Part shown: positions 32,447-44,581 of the stretch, piece after piece
Numbering within the stretch: the first letter of the stretch is position 1
Layout: every line of letters begins with the position of its first letter
From: Polyporus tsugae
Lineage: Eukaryota; Basidiomycota; Agaricomycetes; Polyporales; Polyporaceae
DNA: 64,000 bases
NCBI GenBank assembly: GCA_024305745.1
Contig: JAHRBS010000005.1
Location: 1,550,001 to 1,614,000 of the forward strand
Direction: 5' to 3'
Notes under the pieces: model-generated
Told to the model about the DNA's origin: nothing
Seen by the model: only the letters and a program-made list of their open reading frames with translations
The model's database searches: none
Translations under genes and position numbers: made by a program

Positions 32447-33113
32447 CTAGGTGCGGGACCAAGGCTGCGCACAATCTGTCCGAGTCGAGGACGGCGTTCC
32501 GGCGGCGAGCCGCGTCTGCTCGAGCTCGTGCGTAGTCGGCTAGGGCCCGTATGGTTTGTTGTGGTCTTGTCGATTTCCACTGTTGCATGCTGTTTCTTCA
32601 TGGGTTAGGATCTCCGAGGTTCTGTTGGCGTTCAGATTCTTGTAACTTAAGGGTTGTAGTGTCGTGTAGCTGTCCAAGTGTTAACGGTCAGGTTCCGCTA
32701 TGTATGGCATGAGTATGGCGATAACCTGTACGGCCGTGCATGATGCTTGCTTGTTGCACTTTGTCCGATGTGGAGAGCGCGTGACGGTGAGCGGTCGCCG
32801 ATGACGTAATCAAGATTGCCCTGCCGGAGGAGTATTCGTGTACTGGAGGCATGTCTGCCGGAGTATTCGTGTCCTGAAGGCATGGGTAGTTGACTGCCGG
32901 AGCATTCGTGTCCTGGAGGCTACAACAGGTGGAGTATGGCATCCCCGCTCGAGCAACATGCCTTGTCAGTAGCCTATACGTATACCCCGATGCCGGACAT
33001 CGTTATGTACAGCGTTCAAGAGAGGTGGGGGTATAAGAAAGGAGTGCTGGGCGACGGGGAAAGCAACATCACCACTGGCACCATATCCAACTTGGCAAAC
33101 ACTCACCGCAACG
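32447..33113 (+). promoter_or_regulatory. Spacer with short direct repeats and TATA box of the NmrA-like gene
   Basis: Between about 32823 and 32925 the phrase GCCGGAG-ATTCGTGT is repeated three times at roughly 30-bp spacing. A TATA-like TATAAG is at 33032-33037, 77 bp before the ATG at 33114. No gene was seen. Confidence 0.45.
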
Positions 33114-34327
33114 ATGGTCAGCCAGAAGCCACTCGTACTCGTCGTTGGAGCGACCGGTACCACCGGAAAGAGCATCACCGACGCCATCCTCGCATCAGGG
33201 AACTTTGTACGTACCCAGCTCATCCACATCGGCACCGAGGACGTCCATAGCTGAACACCAGTGGCCGCTTCCAGCGCGTGGTGGCCCTCATACGTCCCTC
33301 CTCTCTCTCGAAGCCCGCGGTGCCCGAGCTGCGCGCGCGGGGCGTAGAGATCCGCACAGGAGACCTCAACGACAGCATCGAGAGCCTCAAGCAGAGCCTC
33401 GAGGGCGTGGACATCCTCGTCAGCACCATCGCCGTCTGGGCGATCAGCCAGCAGCGCAACATCATCCGCGCCGCGAAGGCGGCCGCGGTCAAGCGCGTCG
33501 TCCCGTGCGACTTTGGCACGCCCGGCTCGAAGGGCGTCCGCGCGGTCTACGACGAGGTATGTACCGGTCCGCTGCCAAACGCCTTGTTTGCGGAACCTTA
33601 CCACGAGGTGTCGATGACCGGACGTCTTGAACCAGAAACTGGGCATCCGCGACCTTGTCAAGGAGCTCGATCTGCCGCACACCTTCATCGAGGTTGGCTG
33701 GTGGATGCAGCTCTACCTCCCCCTGCCCCTCGCTAGCAAGGCGCCGCAGCAAGCAAAGGATATGACGTGGACCATCTACGAGGACGGGACGGCGCGCAAC
33801 CTCGTCACGAGCAACGGCAACATCGGCAAGTACGTCGCGCGGATCCTCGCGGACCCGCGGACGGTGAACCAGGCGGTGATCGTGTGGGAGGACGAGGTGA
33901 GCCAGGAAGACGCGCACGCGCTCGGCGAAAGGCTCTCCAACGACGGCGACGCTCTGAAGGCGGAGCGGATTGTGGTAAGTGGTCGTTGCGAAATGGTTCA
34001 GAGATAGCGCAAGACTCGGTCCTGACGCACGCACCCCGGACGCTGTAGACCACCAAGGAGGGCCTCGTCGCTGCCGCGGCTGCCGCGAAGGAGATGCTCG
34101 CTAGGGATCCGAGCAACGATATGATGAATCTCGCGCTGTCTTGGAACGAAGTCCAGATCAGCATGAACGTGCGCGGGGAGAACACGCTCGAGAACGCAAC
34201 TCAGAGGCTTGGGTATCTCGATGCGAGAGAACTGTACCCCGACATTGTTCCGCTCCCATTCGGGGAGTATGCAAAGCAGTTCTACGCCATGGAGGATCCG
34301 GGCATCATGTTTAACCGAAGGGAGTGA
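33114..34327 (+). CDS. NmrA/isoflavone-reductase-like NAD(P)-binding protein, copy 1
   Basis: An atypical short-chain dehydrogenase-fold reductase. Four exons, 33114-33206, 33275-33556, 33636-33974 and 34049-34327, give 330 aa. The Rossmann dinucleotide site VVGATGTTGKSI is at residues 9-20. VVALIRPSS and EIRTGDLND follow. VVPCDFGTPGSKGVRA and HTFIEVGWWMQLYLP are characteristic of fungal NmrA-type proteins, and the end is FYAMEDPGIMF. Such proteins act as reductases of phenolic substrates or as redox sensors, and the substrate cannot be read from the sequence. Intron positions match the copy at 62866. Confidence 0.88.
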
Positions 34328-34668
34328 GGGGACGTAAGGATAGAAAAAGTTGTTCTTCGCAGCGGGATGCCCCCTATGTTTGTCCATACCACAACTCGGG
34401 TCTCGGTCATCTGTTGACGCACCGGAAACCCTTCATATTCTGTGATGTGTGACGTAGACCACAGCCAAAAACAACATCCAAGCGACAAAAGTAGGACGTA
34501 GGAACAGGAGCAGGATCAGGACAGGATAGATCGTCGTCATTGACGAGCGTCCGCGTTCGGCGGCAACAGTCAGAGCGAGCGAAGGGGCATTCCACCTGGG
34601 AGGTATCACAGCCGCGCACGAGGCAGAGGTGAGGACGAGGATACGCAGAAGATTTTGTACGGGCCCAC
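34328..34668. other. Convergent 3' flank of NmrA-like (+) and septin (-) genes
   Basis: No gene. Presumed 3' UTRs. Confidence 0.5.
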
Positions 34669-36027
34669 TCACTGTGCGGCGGGCGACGGGCGCCCGTTGG
34701 GCTGCCCCTTGAGCACGAGGAGCAGTTTTGATCGGAAGGCCTCGTAGTGGATCCGTGCGGTTGTCTCGATAAGGTCCTGGAGGTGTGTCCTGTATGCGCG
34801 CACACGCGTCGTACCACAGCGAAGCAACAGCACATGCAGGGGAAACGCATACGGACCTGGTGAGGAAGTTGCGGAGGGAGACGACCTCGCAGTGCCGCTC
34901 GTCCTCAACGTTGATCACACCCCAGCGGTTCTTGCGGCCGCGGACGGGCTTTCCGTCAATGATCACGGTGCGCGTCGAGCCGACGACGGCGAAGGGGATC
35001 ATTTTCTGTACCACGTCACGATGTGAGCGACAGCTGGAAGACGTATTGGGATATGAAATGGATGACGCACCCTGATGCTCTCATTGAGCTGCACCTCTTC
35101 CTCATCGTTGTCCTCGGTGTCGAAGGGGTAAGGGCGGATGCTGTGATAGGTCAGCTCCTTACGGATCTGGTGTACGCATGGCAACCCGTCAATACACGAC
35201 CCCAGCCATATATTTACAGAGGAGCTTACCTTCTTCTTGAAGGCATCCCGCTCCTCAAGAGTCAAGGTATCGGCCTTTGCGATGATCGGGACGACGTTAA
35301 CGACCTCGCTGAGCTGCTTCATGACGATGACGTCAATTGGGCGGAGGGAATGGCCCGTGGGGTTGATGAAGAAGAGCGCGCAGTGGATGCGTGTGTCCTG
35401 GATGCGCCGGTCGCGCTGCACGGTGAGCTCCTGGCGGAGATAGGAGCTGTGCTGGTCCTTGATGTACTTCACGATGGGTTCCCAACTACAAGACACGGAG
35501 AATATATGTCAGAATAGTGTTTGGACGTATTAAGGACAGGGAGGGAGGAAGGCAAGGCGGCGGGAGGCGGCGCGGACGTACCAGTTTTCGTTGTTCACGT
35601 TGTCGCCGTAGCCAGGGGTATCGATGATGTTGAGGCGCAGCCGCACACCATTCTCGACAATAACTAGGGTTATATTGAGACGTTGTCTGTAGCATTAGAG
35701 AACGGAAGCACACACCATGAGAGACGCGACGAATCTCCGTCGTCTGCCTGACAGGCTCGTCCGACTCAAGACGCCCCTTGGAGTCGAGGAGGTGGGACGC
35801 AAAGATAGTGTTGATAAGTGTCGACTTTCCCAAGCCAGTCTGACCTGTACATACGTTGTTCTAGTCAGTGGGCCTGTGCGTAAACGACAAGTGGTGCGAG
35901 ACGGACCGACGAGGAGGAGGTTGAACTGGAAACCGCGCTTCAAGAGCTTGTGCTCAATTTGGTGCGGGATAGTGTCGAAACCGACATAAGACATGGTACG
36001 GGTCTCTTCAATGGCGGCAGCAGCCAT
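34669..36027 (-). CDS. CDC10: Septin, Cdc10 class
   Basis: A GTP-binding septin that assembles into filaments at the cortex and at division or septation sites. Exons are 36027-35907, 35844-35716, 35663-35582, 35485-35230, 35166-35071, 35005-34857 and 34789-34669 (317 aa). Visible motifs: polybasic HKLLKRGFQFN, G1 VGQTGLGKST, G3 DTPGYGDN, and G4 AKAD. The septin unique element is WGVINVEDERHCEVVSLRNF. It ends HLQDLIETTARIHYEAF plus a short tail without a coiled coil, as expected for the Cdc10 group. ATG 36027 (MAAAAIEETRT) is chosen over the in-frame MSYVGFDTI. The latter is an alternative start 11 codons on. Confidence 0.93.
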
Positions 36028-36426
36028 GGCGATAGCACAAGGAACAGGAATAGGAGGACAGAGGGCGGGATGAAAGCACCGAGGGATGCAGTGGACATGG
36101 CGGACCAACAAAATGCACTGTCGACGCGCGGAACCGGTGCCGTTTTGGTGACCGTGCTTGACGAGGTTTCTCCCACCCCATAATGGACGGAGGAGGAAAA
36201 ATAGGAGGAAGAGGACGAGGACGAGGACCAAGATGCTCTGCGGCGGTGTCATTACATTTGTTAGCGGGCGTTTAATATCTCCTTGTCGGAGTCTCAATAA
36301 TGCTATCCGACATTAATATTCGGAACAAGCCGTCTTCTCCGAATTAGATTTCGTGCTCCGCACGAGCTGCGTTCCGAACTGTATATGCGCTCCTCGTGAC
36401 AATCACCGCGCCCTGAAGCGGGGACG
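36028..36426. other. Septin upstream region
   Basis: Presumed septin promoter. No gene seen. Confidence 0.45.
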
Positions 36427-37345
36427 ATGGGCTCTTCTGCTGGACTGACTCTTTACGATGCGATGTTCTACGCCTGGACCTCAATATTTTCCTCTCTCGT
36501 ACGGCGTGTGGCCTGGGCTCCGAGTCACCGGTACCTTCCAACGCGGACTTGTGTTCAGAGAACCGAGAACATGAAGAAGCTTGGGTCTGAAGCTGTCCCC
36601 CGAGTCCCCCCGACAACACGCCGGAGAATGGCAAGGAATTCCTATACCATGGAGGATCTAGGCATCCATTTCCGTTGATCGTCAGCAAGGAAAGATGGAA
36701 AGGCGACGGTGCAAGGAGGTGGTTATGGTATCAGTTTGGTGAACGATTAGCGTTCGGAACTTGTGGAGAAGCATCTCCACGCATAGACGGCAAGTTAGTC
36801 ACAATGCTGAACTCTCTTCTTCGTCATAGGACCCTTGTCCTCCGTCACGACTCCGTTCGTCACCGAGGGATACAGTCACAGCTTGTGGCGGCGCTCAAGC
36901 CCCTCTGTTGAAGCCCGCGATCAACACTCTGCACCGTAGGGACGCCAAGGACGACATGGGCTGGAAGGACATCACCTGCTCCGCGAATGGCATCCGGTGT
37001 TGTGCGTCGTCCCGTGCGAGTTCGGAAGCAACTGCATGAAAGGCGTGAGCACCCCAATAGTACGCTGTGAGTCCCCCACCTCGCGCCTTCCCCTTGGACG
37101 CGTCCGAGGTGACAAGAATGTAAATGGACACCTGGATGACCTGGTGACTCGGTAGTTTGTCTAGGAACTTAAGCGTGCAGTACACGTTCATCGACGTCGG
37201 GTGGTTGGCGCAGTTCTTCCTCGCTTCCTGCCGCTCCCCGCGAAAACGCACACCCGGCCATACAGCCCCATGCACTACCTCAGCTGTACGTCGTATACGT
37301 CGTCGCCGATCGACGCTCTTTGGTTGCTTCAAGGAGTGACGTGCC
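36427..37345 (+). pseudogene. Relics of NmrA-like genes
   Basis: At about 36646-36678 a C-terminal scrap reads YTMEDLGIHFR, matching the FYAMEDPGIMF end of the intact NmrA copies. Between about 36885 and 37060 a scrambled version of exon 2 is visible (VAALKP, then PCEFGSNCMKGV). At about 37180-37260 exon 3 reads VQYTFIDVGWLAQFFLA. Stops and frameshifts separate the pieces. They appear to come from two copies, one tail followed by one body. Confidence 0.6.
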
Positions 37346-37379
37346 ATCGAGGTCGACGCCAACTGCGTGCGCTGTCCAA

Positions 37380-37675
37380 AGGTGGTCCCGTAGCATCCCC
37401 AATCGAGATGCCGGAGAGCGTCCGGCTGTACCTCCAAGGTAAGCCTATCTACACTATCCCTCATCACCCGTTCGATCGGTATATGCGCGTAGTTGCTTGG
37501 TATTTCTTACATTCGGGGCCGACCGCCGCTCCGCGAGGTGCTCAGCCCCGCATCCGCGGCGCAGACCCCATTGCGCATCGAAGAACGTCGTAGAGCATAC
37601 GGAGGAGTTGATGAAGCACCGTGAACGGCTGGAGATGGCGAGGCAGCCCAATGAAGCATGGCTTAGACACCATTT
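37380..37675 (+). pseudogene. Relic of the dynamin GTPase C-terminus
   Basis: MPESVRLYLQG followed by a GTAAGC donor at about 37440 corresponds to IMASVRAYFQG of the intact dynamins. After the gap, HTEELMKHRERLEMARQ at about 37597-37647 matches the GTPase effector end. Only the last two exons remain. Confidence 0.65.
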
Positions 37676-38610
37676 GGCCGCCGACCATCCGGTGCTTCCT
37701 TACCACGTAGCGTGTGGTCAGCTCGGGTACGTCCGGTCGTTGTCTTCTCGATCCTCCCTGTTCTATGCCGTTTATATTTCGGGTTTGTAGCTAAAATTAG
37801 GATAGTTCCCCGCGGGTTCAAGTTTCGTATAGCTATCGTTGCCTCGGCTGGCCTCCGAAACAACGAGGATGATCTTTGTACCACAAAAATGCGCCGTAGT
37901 ATCTCGAACCCGCCAGGGTCATCCCAAAACCAGGTTGAACCCGGGCGGTGAGACCGGAAATGAGTGGTTGAGATAAGTAAGAACTGTTCTCTCTTTTCAT
38001 GAAAACTGGCCCCTCGGCTGGATGTCCCCTGAGCTTGATCTGCTGAACTTTCGTCTTGCTTTTGGCAGGTCACCGATCACCTGCCGTACCCTGCGATTTG
38101 ACCATAGCGGTTAGCCAACATACTTGGTGCACTTATCAACAGTATAAGGGGTTATACAGCGGTAGCGAAATGGTAGCTTTTGATTGTGCCATGACGGTCA
38201 AACATTTGAAAAGAACCGAGGCCTTCGTGAGTGTTTTCGTCTCCTTTCAAGTTCTTTCCCACCACAATCCGATATCTCCCTGCAGAAGGGCAAGTGTGTC
38301 AAAAGCGACGCCGCAGTCGAAGTACAGATGCCAGGCATACGCATGGTGGTTCAAGAAGCTAGCATCCTGGTATCCGCGTGTTTAAGCTCGATCACGCATT
38401 GAATTGGTATGGCAACACTGCTATGTTCATGATCTGCGACATTTGTTTGCGATCCTTGGAGCATAGCACAATGCGAGCGCTTACAGCAGCACAATACTCA
38501 TGTCTAGAGGTTATACGCTGGGAATGGCTTGAGCTTATAAGGGGAAGGTCCCCGAGACGATCGTCACGTCCCCAGCCTCACATCGACACCCTCTCCCGCG
38601 CTCGCTCATC
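37676..38610. other. Intergenic, no supported gene
   Basis: 5' flank of dynamin copy 2. Nothing recognised. Confidence 0.45.
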
Positions 38611-41422
38611 ATGCAAGCTTCCTATCAACAACCTAGCGGCTTCGGTCGTTCCGACTCACGCACTGCGGCACCCGGCAGGCAAAGACAACTTGATTTAATC
38701 AGCAAGCTTGGAGAAACCGGGTGCGTCGTGTCTTGTTTTTATCATGCATTCTTTACTAACCGGAATCCAATCATCTCAGGGCGGGCGTGGATGTTTCGCT
38801 GCCCACCATTCTCGTCGTAGGGTCCCAAAGCTCGGGGAAGTCGTCTCTGATCGAGGGTACCACCGGCATCACGTTACCCCGCGGTACCGGAACTTGTACC
38901 CGGTACGTTCGTCGAGTACACGATGCGTCCATAAATTGACTCAGCACATCGTCGTCTCTCCCAGCTGCCCGTTGGAGTGTCGGCTTAGGCGCACCCAAGG
39001 GGCCTGGAAGTGCAGCGTCTGGCTTCAGTTTATCTTCGACAAGAACGGTCGCCCGTTAGGTCGAGCCAGGAACGAGCAGTTCGGGGATGACATGTACGAC
39101 GAGGACGAGGTTCAGGAGCGGATCGAACGGGCCCATCGCGCCATACTCAACCCCAGCACCGACCACAACGTTTTTCTCGAGTCGGACGAAGAGGACTTCC
39201 CCGAGCGAGAGCAGGACTTCACGAAGAACTCCGTATCCCTTCGCATCAGCGGCCCCGACGTCGAGGATCTCTCGTTCTGTGACTTGCCAGGTAAGTATGG
39301 GGAGGCTCAGGGCTCCGTGCGCGCGCCTCACTTAGCCGTGTTCCGCAGGACTCATCGTGAACGTGGGCCCGAACGGAAACGCGGAAGACATCAAGCTCGT
39401 CCAGGACCTCGTAACCGAGTATATCAGCAAGCCCGCGTGCATCATCCTCTTGACAGTCACCTGCGAAAGTACGTTCCGCAATTCCCTACTAGACCAACGG
39501 GGCGCTCGAACTAGTTTTGCAGCCGACTTCCAGAACCAGGGCGGATACAGGCTTGTGAAGAAGTACGATAGCGACGGGTCCCGGACGATCGGTGGGTCCT
39601 CCTGGGTAGAGCATCTGTGCGAAGCGCTGACGGACTTGTGCAAGGCGTTCTGACGAAGCCCGATCGCATTCCTACCGGAGAACAAGATACTTGGCTGCAG
39701 TACCTCAAGGGCAAAAACGTGCCGTTGAAGAATGGCTGGTTCAGCGTGAAACAGCCCGACCTCAATGCCATCAGGGCAGGAATCACGAAGGACGAGGCTC
39801 GCCAGCGCGAAGAGGATTTCTTCTCTACCGCTCCCTGGAACACCCTCGGTGCCGAGCAGAGGGGCAGACTTGGTACCAACAAACTCCGCACCTGTCTCTC
39901 CGAAGTACTCGCAGACGCCATCACCCAGATGTCCGTACCTTCATTTTTACTCGGCTGTCGGGCCCACAACTCACGCTCTTGTGGACAGGCTTCCTGACAT
40001 TCGGCGCGACGTTGACAAACAGCTAGACGAGACGGACCAGGAGTTAACTAGACTTCCTAGACCATCCTCCTCGGACCCTGTTCTCGAGATCATATACAAG
40101 GTCTCTACGTTCTTCGATGAGCTGAAGACGTGGTTAGATGGGACGCCGGATGCGGACGGCCTGGTTCAAACACTCCGGCCTGCGTGCGAGGTTTTCCGCA
40201 AGGCGATCCGAGCCACCGAGCCCGACTTTCGACCGACCGATCGGCGTGCGGCGGGGGTGCCTGCGGTGGCGGCGGGGTCAGCGGGAGGAGAGGGCCTGAG
40301 ACGTCGCTCAACTATCCGCCCCCGCGGTGGTCCCAGGGTCGCTAGCGCTCCCGAGGGCGCAGACAGCAGCCGTGTTATCTACCTGGACGACGTCACGAAG
40401 AGGATGAACGAGTACGTGCCTGCGAGTTTCGGGATCGGGTCTGTATTCACACATCGGCGGCTGACCCACTTTACTTAGGGCCCGGAGCCGAGAACTCCCT
40501 CACCACTACCCGAACATCGTCGCCAAGCGGTACATCATCGACATCATTTGCGAATGGCTGGCGCCTGCAGAGGCTGTCTTTCGCGAATACCAGACGGTCC
40601 TTGCCGATCGGTTGAGAGGCTTCATCGAGGCTCACTTTGCCCAATATCCGGCTTTAAGAGAGCTCGTCAAGTGCGTACTTCAGCCTCTTTGCACCGTATT
40701 CCGCCTCTGATCGCCGTTGCTGTTCACGCAAGGACGATCACGACCGAATTCCTCAATAACCTCGCAGACGGGATGCGGACACGCATCAGGGACCTTCTGG
40801 AGACGGAGAAACTGGTCCAGACTCTCCACGACGAACAGTACTCCAAGCACTACCTTTACTACTGCGCTTCCCTCAAGGAGGGGCGTGCTTCTCCCGGTGC
40901 AACAGCGACTGGGGAGGACGTTTCGAGTCCTGGCACACCCCGCCAATCGTTCGCCGATCGCCTTTCCCGTCACGGCTCTATGGTGGACCTCAAGGAAGGG
41001 ATCTCGCTCGCTCTCAATGCGCTGAACAAGGAGGATCTAGCCAAACAGTACCCAGTGCACGAGAGCGATCCCGCCCTCAACATCATGGCGAGCGTGTGCG
41101 CGTACTTCCAAGGTATGTGCTGCGTTCGAGTCGCATCCCGGTCCCCCATCGCCTGACCACCATGAGCCTAGTCTCCTACGCGCGTTTCGGAGACAACATC
41201 CGGAATGGGGTCGACTTCCACTTCGTGTTCGGCCTGAGTCGCGAGCGGGCTCTGGAGAGGGCCCTGCACAAGGGGTTGGGTATTGGGAGTGCGGACTCGC
41301 CTTCGCAATGCGCGGAGTACCTCAGGGAACCCCTTGATATCGCTGAGCACAGGGAGTCACTGCTCAAGAAGCACGAGCGGTTGAGGAGGGCGAAGAAGGA
41401 ACTCGCTGATGCCGGGCTTTGA
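38611..41422 (+). CDS. Dynamin-like large GTPase, copy 2
   Basis: Paralogue of the gene at 29619. Ten exons: 38611-38720, 38780-38902, 38965-39290, 39349-39468, 39523-39591, 39645-39930, 39989-40411, 40479-40670, 40733-41112 and 41172-41422. They encode 759 aa, open throughout. G1 is [15 protein letters not shown]2 is [11 protein letters not shown]3 is DLPG and G4 is TKPD. The effector domain ends [21 protein letters not shown]. Exons 2, 3, 4, 5, 8 and 9 have exactly the lengths of copy 1 (123, 326, 120, 69, 192 and 380 nt). Exon 7 is longer through a Gly/Arg-rich insert after DFRPTDRR. There is no PH domain. Confidence 0.9.
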
Positions 41423-41879
41423 GACGATCTCGAGCCAACCATGACCGATTCGCCGTCCGGTTCAGTCCTTTGTCCGTAGCAGTCCCGAGCGTAGTACTTT
41501 GTAGAACTGGTTTCTATGAAGGTTTCATCTTTCTCTCGTCAGTGGAGAGTGAAGGTCCGCCTCTTATTGCGCATCGGGGGACGTCCTTGCCAGCTCTGGG
41601 AACGGGCAGTCCTTCCCCCATACTCTCAGATGAGGATGCCTGTATACAGACGACGATCCTAACAGAATCATAATAGAGTAGAGGACAACAAGGCTCTATC
41701 AGTAAACGCAGGTGGGCAGACGCAATGGCATGGGAGCGCCTAATTTTCACTTATCAATTGGGACAGAATGACTCGAAATACGGACTTATCAACATTTTAT
41801 CGTGTCGGCAAAGAAAGTCAATTTACACCACGGACAGACTCGGATTCGAGAATGGCGTCCTCTTCCTCTTCCCACCTCC
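41423..41879. other. Junction between dynamin 2 and the tandem array
   Basis: No gene supported. The left boundary of the repeat unit probably falls in the second half. Confidence 0.4.
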
Positions 41880-43371
41880 CGCCTCTGTCTTCAACCCCCG
41901 ACGCCATGTTGGCGTGCATCGAGAGCACGTTTCAGAATCAGTCACTCAGATGTCTCGAACACCGAATTTCCCGGACACTACCCTGATGAAGACCATAGCT
42001 AGAGTCTCGCCAGATTCAAGGAGGTACGCACTCGCCGGACGCTCTGTGCGAGTTGGTTTCTGACGAAGTTCTCCTTGACAGAACCTAAGAGTATCGGTGA
42101 AGAGGTTGTCACAACGTTCCGTAGAGTTTGACTTGGTCGGAGTGGATGCATCGATTGCGAACGCATTCCGTAGGATATTGATCGCTGAGGTGAGCCCGGT
42201 TCCATAGCCAGCTCAGTTCGCGGCCAAGGCGTAGGGCTGGGGAAGAAGTGCCGGACAATGGAAAGAAGGATAACACTGGATCTATGCGCACGGTTCTGGT
42301 CGTGCGTCGAGCTGCATGATGCTTCTCCCGTCATAGCCGGAGACACCTTGCCCTACACTTACGACGGCCGTTGCTGACTGCCACCTAGGTCCTTACAATC
42401 GCAATAGAGGACGTCTTCGTATTCAACAACACCTCCGTAATACACGACGAAATCCTATCGCACCGTTTAGGTCTCATCCCTTTAAACGTGGACCCCCGGC
42501 TATTCGAGTTCCGAGCCCCAGGAGGAATGCCCACAGACCGGAACACTCTCGTATTCAAGTACGTCCCTTTCTCTCGTTATACTCTCCTCCATCCTCTAAC
42601 CTCTCCCGCAAAAGGCTCAACGTAAAGTGCGAGCGTGCAAAAAACGCCCCAAAAGACGCCCCCCAGATCACCCACGATGTTGTAACGACCGGAGACCTCG
42701 TCTGAGAGCCACAGGGCGAGCAGGGCGCCGTTTTTTCCTCGAATCCGCCAGCGGCGACGAACAAGGACATCGTCCTCGAGAAGCTGGCCCCAGAACAGAT
42801 CATCGAGATCGAGATGCACCCGCTCAAGGGACTCGGGAAGGAGCACGCGAAGTGGAGTGCCGTCGGTACGTCTGTCCGTCCGTCCGACGGATGCAGCCGG
42901 TGGACTTTGAACTTTTATATCCGCAGCGACCGCGTCGTACCGCCTGCACCCGCTCGTCGTCCTAAACCCATCAAAACCCGTCCCACGCGAACACGCGGAG
43001 AAGTTCGCGAAGTGCTTCAGCCCGGGCGTCGTCCGCGTCGGTGCGCACGGGGAGGTTTCGATCGACGAGCACAACCTCCGCCAGGAGAAGATGTCGCGCG
43101 AGGTGCTCCGGCACAAGGAGTTCGACGGCTGCGTCGCGCTCAAGCGCATCCGCGACTGGTTCACCTGTGCGTCCTCGTCCTAATCTTTTTCGTGCAGCCG
43201 CTTAATGACGAGGCACGAATACAGTCAGCGTGGAGAGCGATAGGGCCGTACACGCCTGGGTCGCTCCTGCCGGAGGCGATCAAGGTCATGCGCGGCAAGA
43301 TTGCGTCGATTCGCGCCGCGGCGGTCGGCGGTCGAGACGCGGATGGCGACGTTAAGATGAATGGAGAGTAG
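41880..43371 (+). pseudogene. RPC40: RPAC1 (AC40) pseudogene, array unit A
   Basis: RPAC1 is the alpha-like subunit shared by RNA polymerases I and III. The order of recognisable pieces is [84 protein letters not shown], then GAHGEVSIDEHNLR and SREVLRHKEFDGC. Introns sit between them with usable splice sites. It is dead: TAG at 42000-42002 and TGA at 42703-42705 replace tryptophans, one extra base near 43230 shifts the frame after SVES, and part of the C-terminus is deleted. Confidence 0.85.
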
Positions 43372-43749
43372 GATGGGTAGAAGTTGGACTGCTGGGGTCT
43401 TGTATGGTATGATGATACGGGAACGTCCACTTTGCTGACGTCTGGTTGTGTACGCTGACGTTGGATGTGTTGCTACTGCTGCGTAGGCTGAGTGCTATAT
43501 AGCCTTTTTCCTTCCGACTCTCAATTTGCAATTGGTCATGTATCGTATGGTCAATGGTACATCGAGCTCAGGCGTACTGACCATGCATCTCACGGAGGCT
43601 CTCTGCTTGCGGCCCTTAGAAACAAAGTGTCCTATCAAACGTGAATGTTTCTCCCTGTCCCTGTACTGGTCATCGGCGTCGAGATTACCTCTTCGGCGTC
43701 TCCTTCTGTGTCGCCACCGTAACCTGGACGTTGAGTCCAGTGCCTTCCA

Positions 43750-44581
43750 AACCGTGACTGCGACCACCTGTTGTGGCTGTGTCGCGGCCATGGTTTCAGT
43801 GAGTCCTGAACAGACTTTATTTCCGGCTGCAGCTTACTCTTTATAGACTACCGTCACTACAGACGGCCGCTTAATCTTCCTGGGATGCGCTCGCGCAGAC
43901 TCACCTCCGATGATACGGCAGACCGCCACCACACCATGCGCCTCAGGCGCAGTGCATACCACAGTTCCACAGCTAGAAGGCCCTTCAAGGCGCGTGTAAT
44001 AGTGGGCTTAGCTTACATAAATCTGACAGCCAACAGGAAGCGCAGCTCGCTGTGCTCCCTCTGTTCCCTCAAGAAAGCCATCGCCGAGTCAATGACTCTG
44101 TCAGGGCGGATAGCCAGGTCTGCGTCGTCGTTACTCACAGTCACTCACAGACATCGACCTACCAGTTCTATTTGATCTACCTCACATCCCGCCTTCCTCA
44201 GGTCGACTGGGCATTCAGGTATGATCGTAAGAGTTGTCAGGAGAACACTTCTATGGACGCTTTGCAATGGATTGCGCTCCCGGAGTAACACAGGATCCAG
44301 GATCCGGGAAACATGGGGAGGGCAGTGTCGAGATGACACCACATGTGAGTAGGTTGGCTTCTGTGGGCGGCGAGTGCGGTTTTTTGTTGACAGATCGTGC
44401 ATCCTAGGTTCACGGAAATACGTCGAAGAAGATAAAGTTCATAGAAATCATGGCAGCGCCTGTTCGGGCGAGACTCGGATAGATGCAACATATAAACGTG
44501 TCACCATGGCACTACCTCACAGAAATCCACTTCCAATCCCGGCCCCCTTAATAGCTCTCATCCACATCCACCTTTGACAAC
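43750..44581 (+). repeat. DUF6533 leader repeat, unit A
   Basis: Very similar to 54905-55744 and, in its proximal part, to 49490-49981. It is more distant from 16311-16913 and 19860-20576. It contains no convincing open frame and ends at ATG 44582. Confidence 0.7.
44491..44496 (+). promoter_or_regulatory. TATA box of DUF6533 copy 3
   Basis: TATAAA in CAACATATAAACG, 91 bp before the ATG. The same box at the same distance is at 49891-49896 for copy 4. In copy 5 the site reads CATATGTATG, so the box is lost. Confidence 0.55.

Noticed and set aside
42627..42965. Arg-rich frames over RPAC1 unit A
   Set aside because: Shifted frames of the RPAC1 relic. The frame with LNVKCERAKNAPK is the ancestral one.
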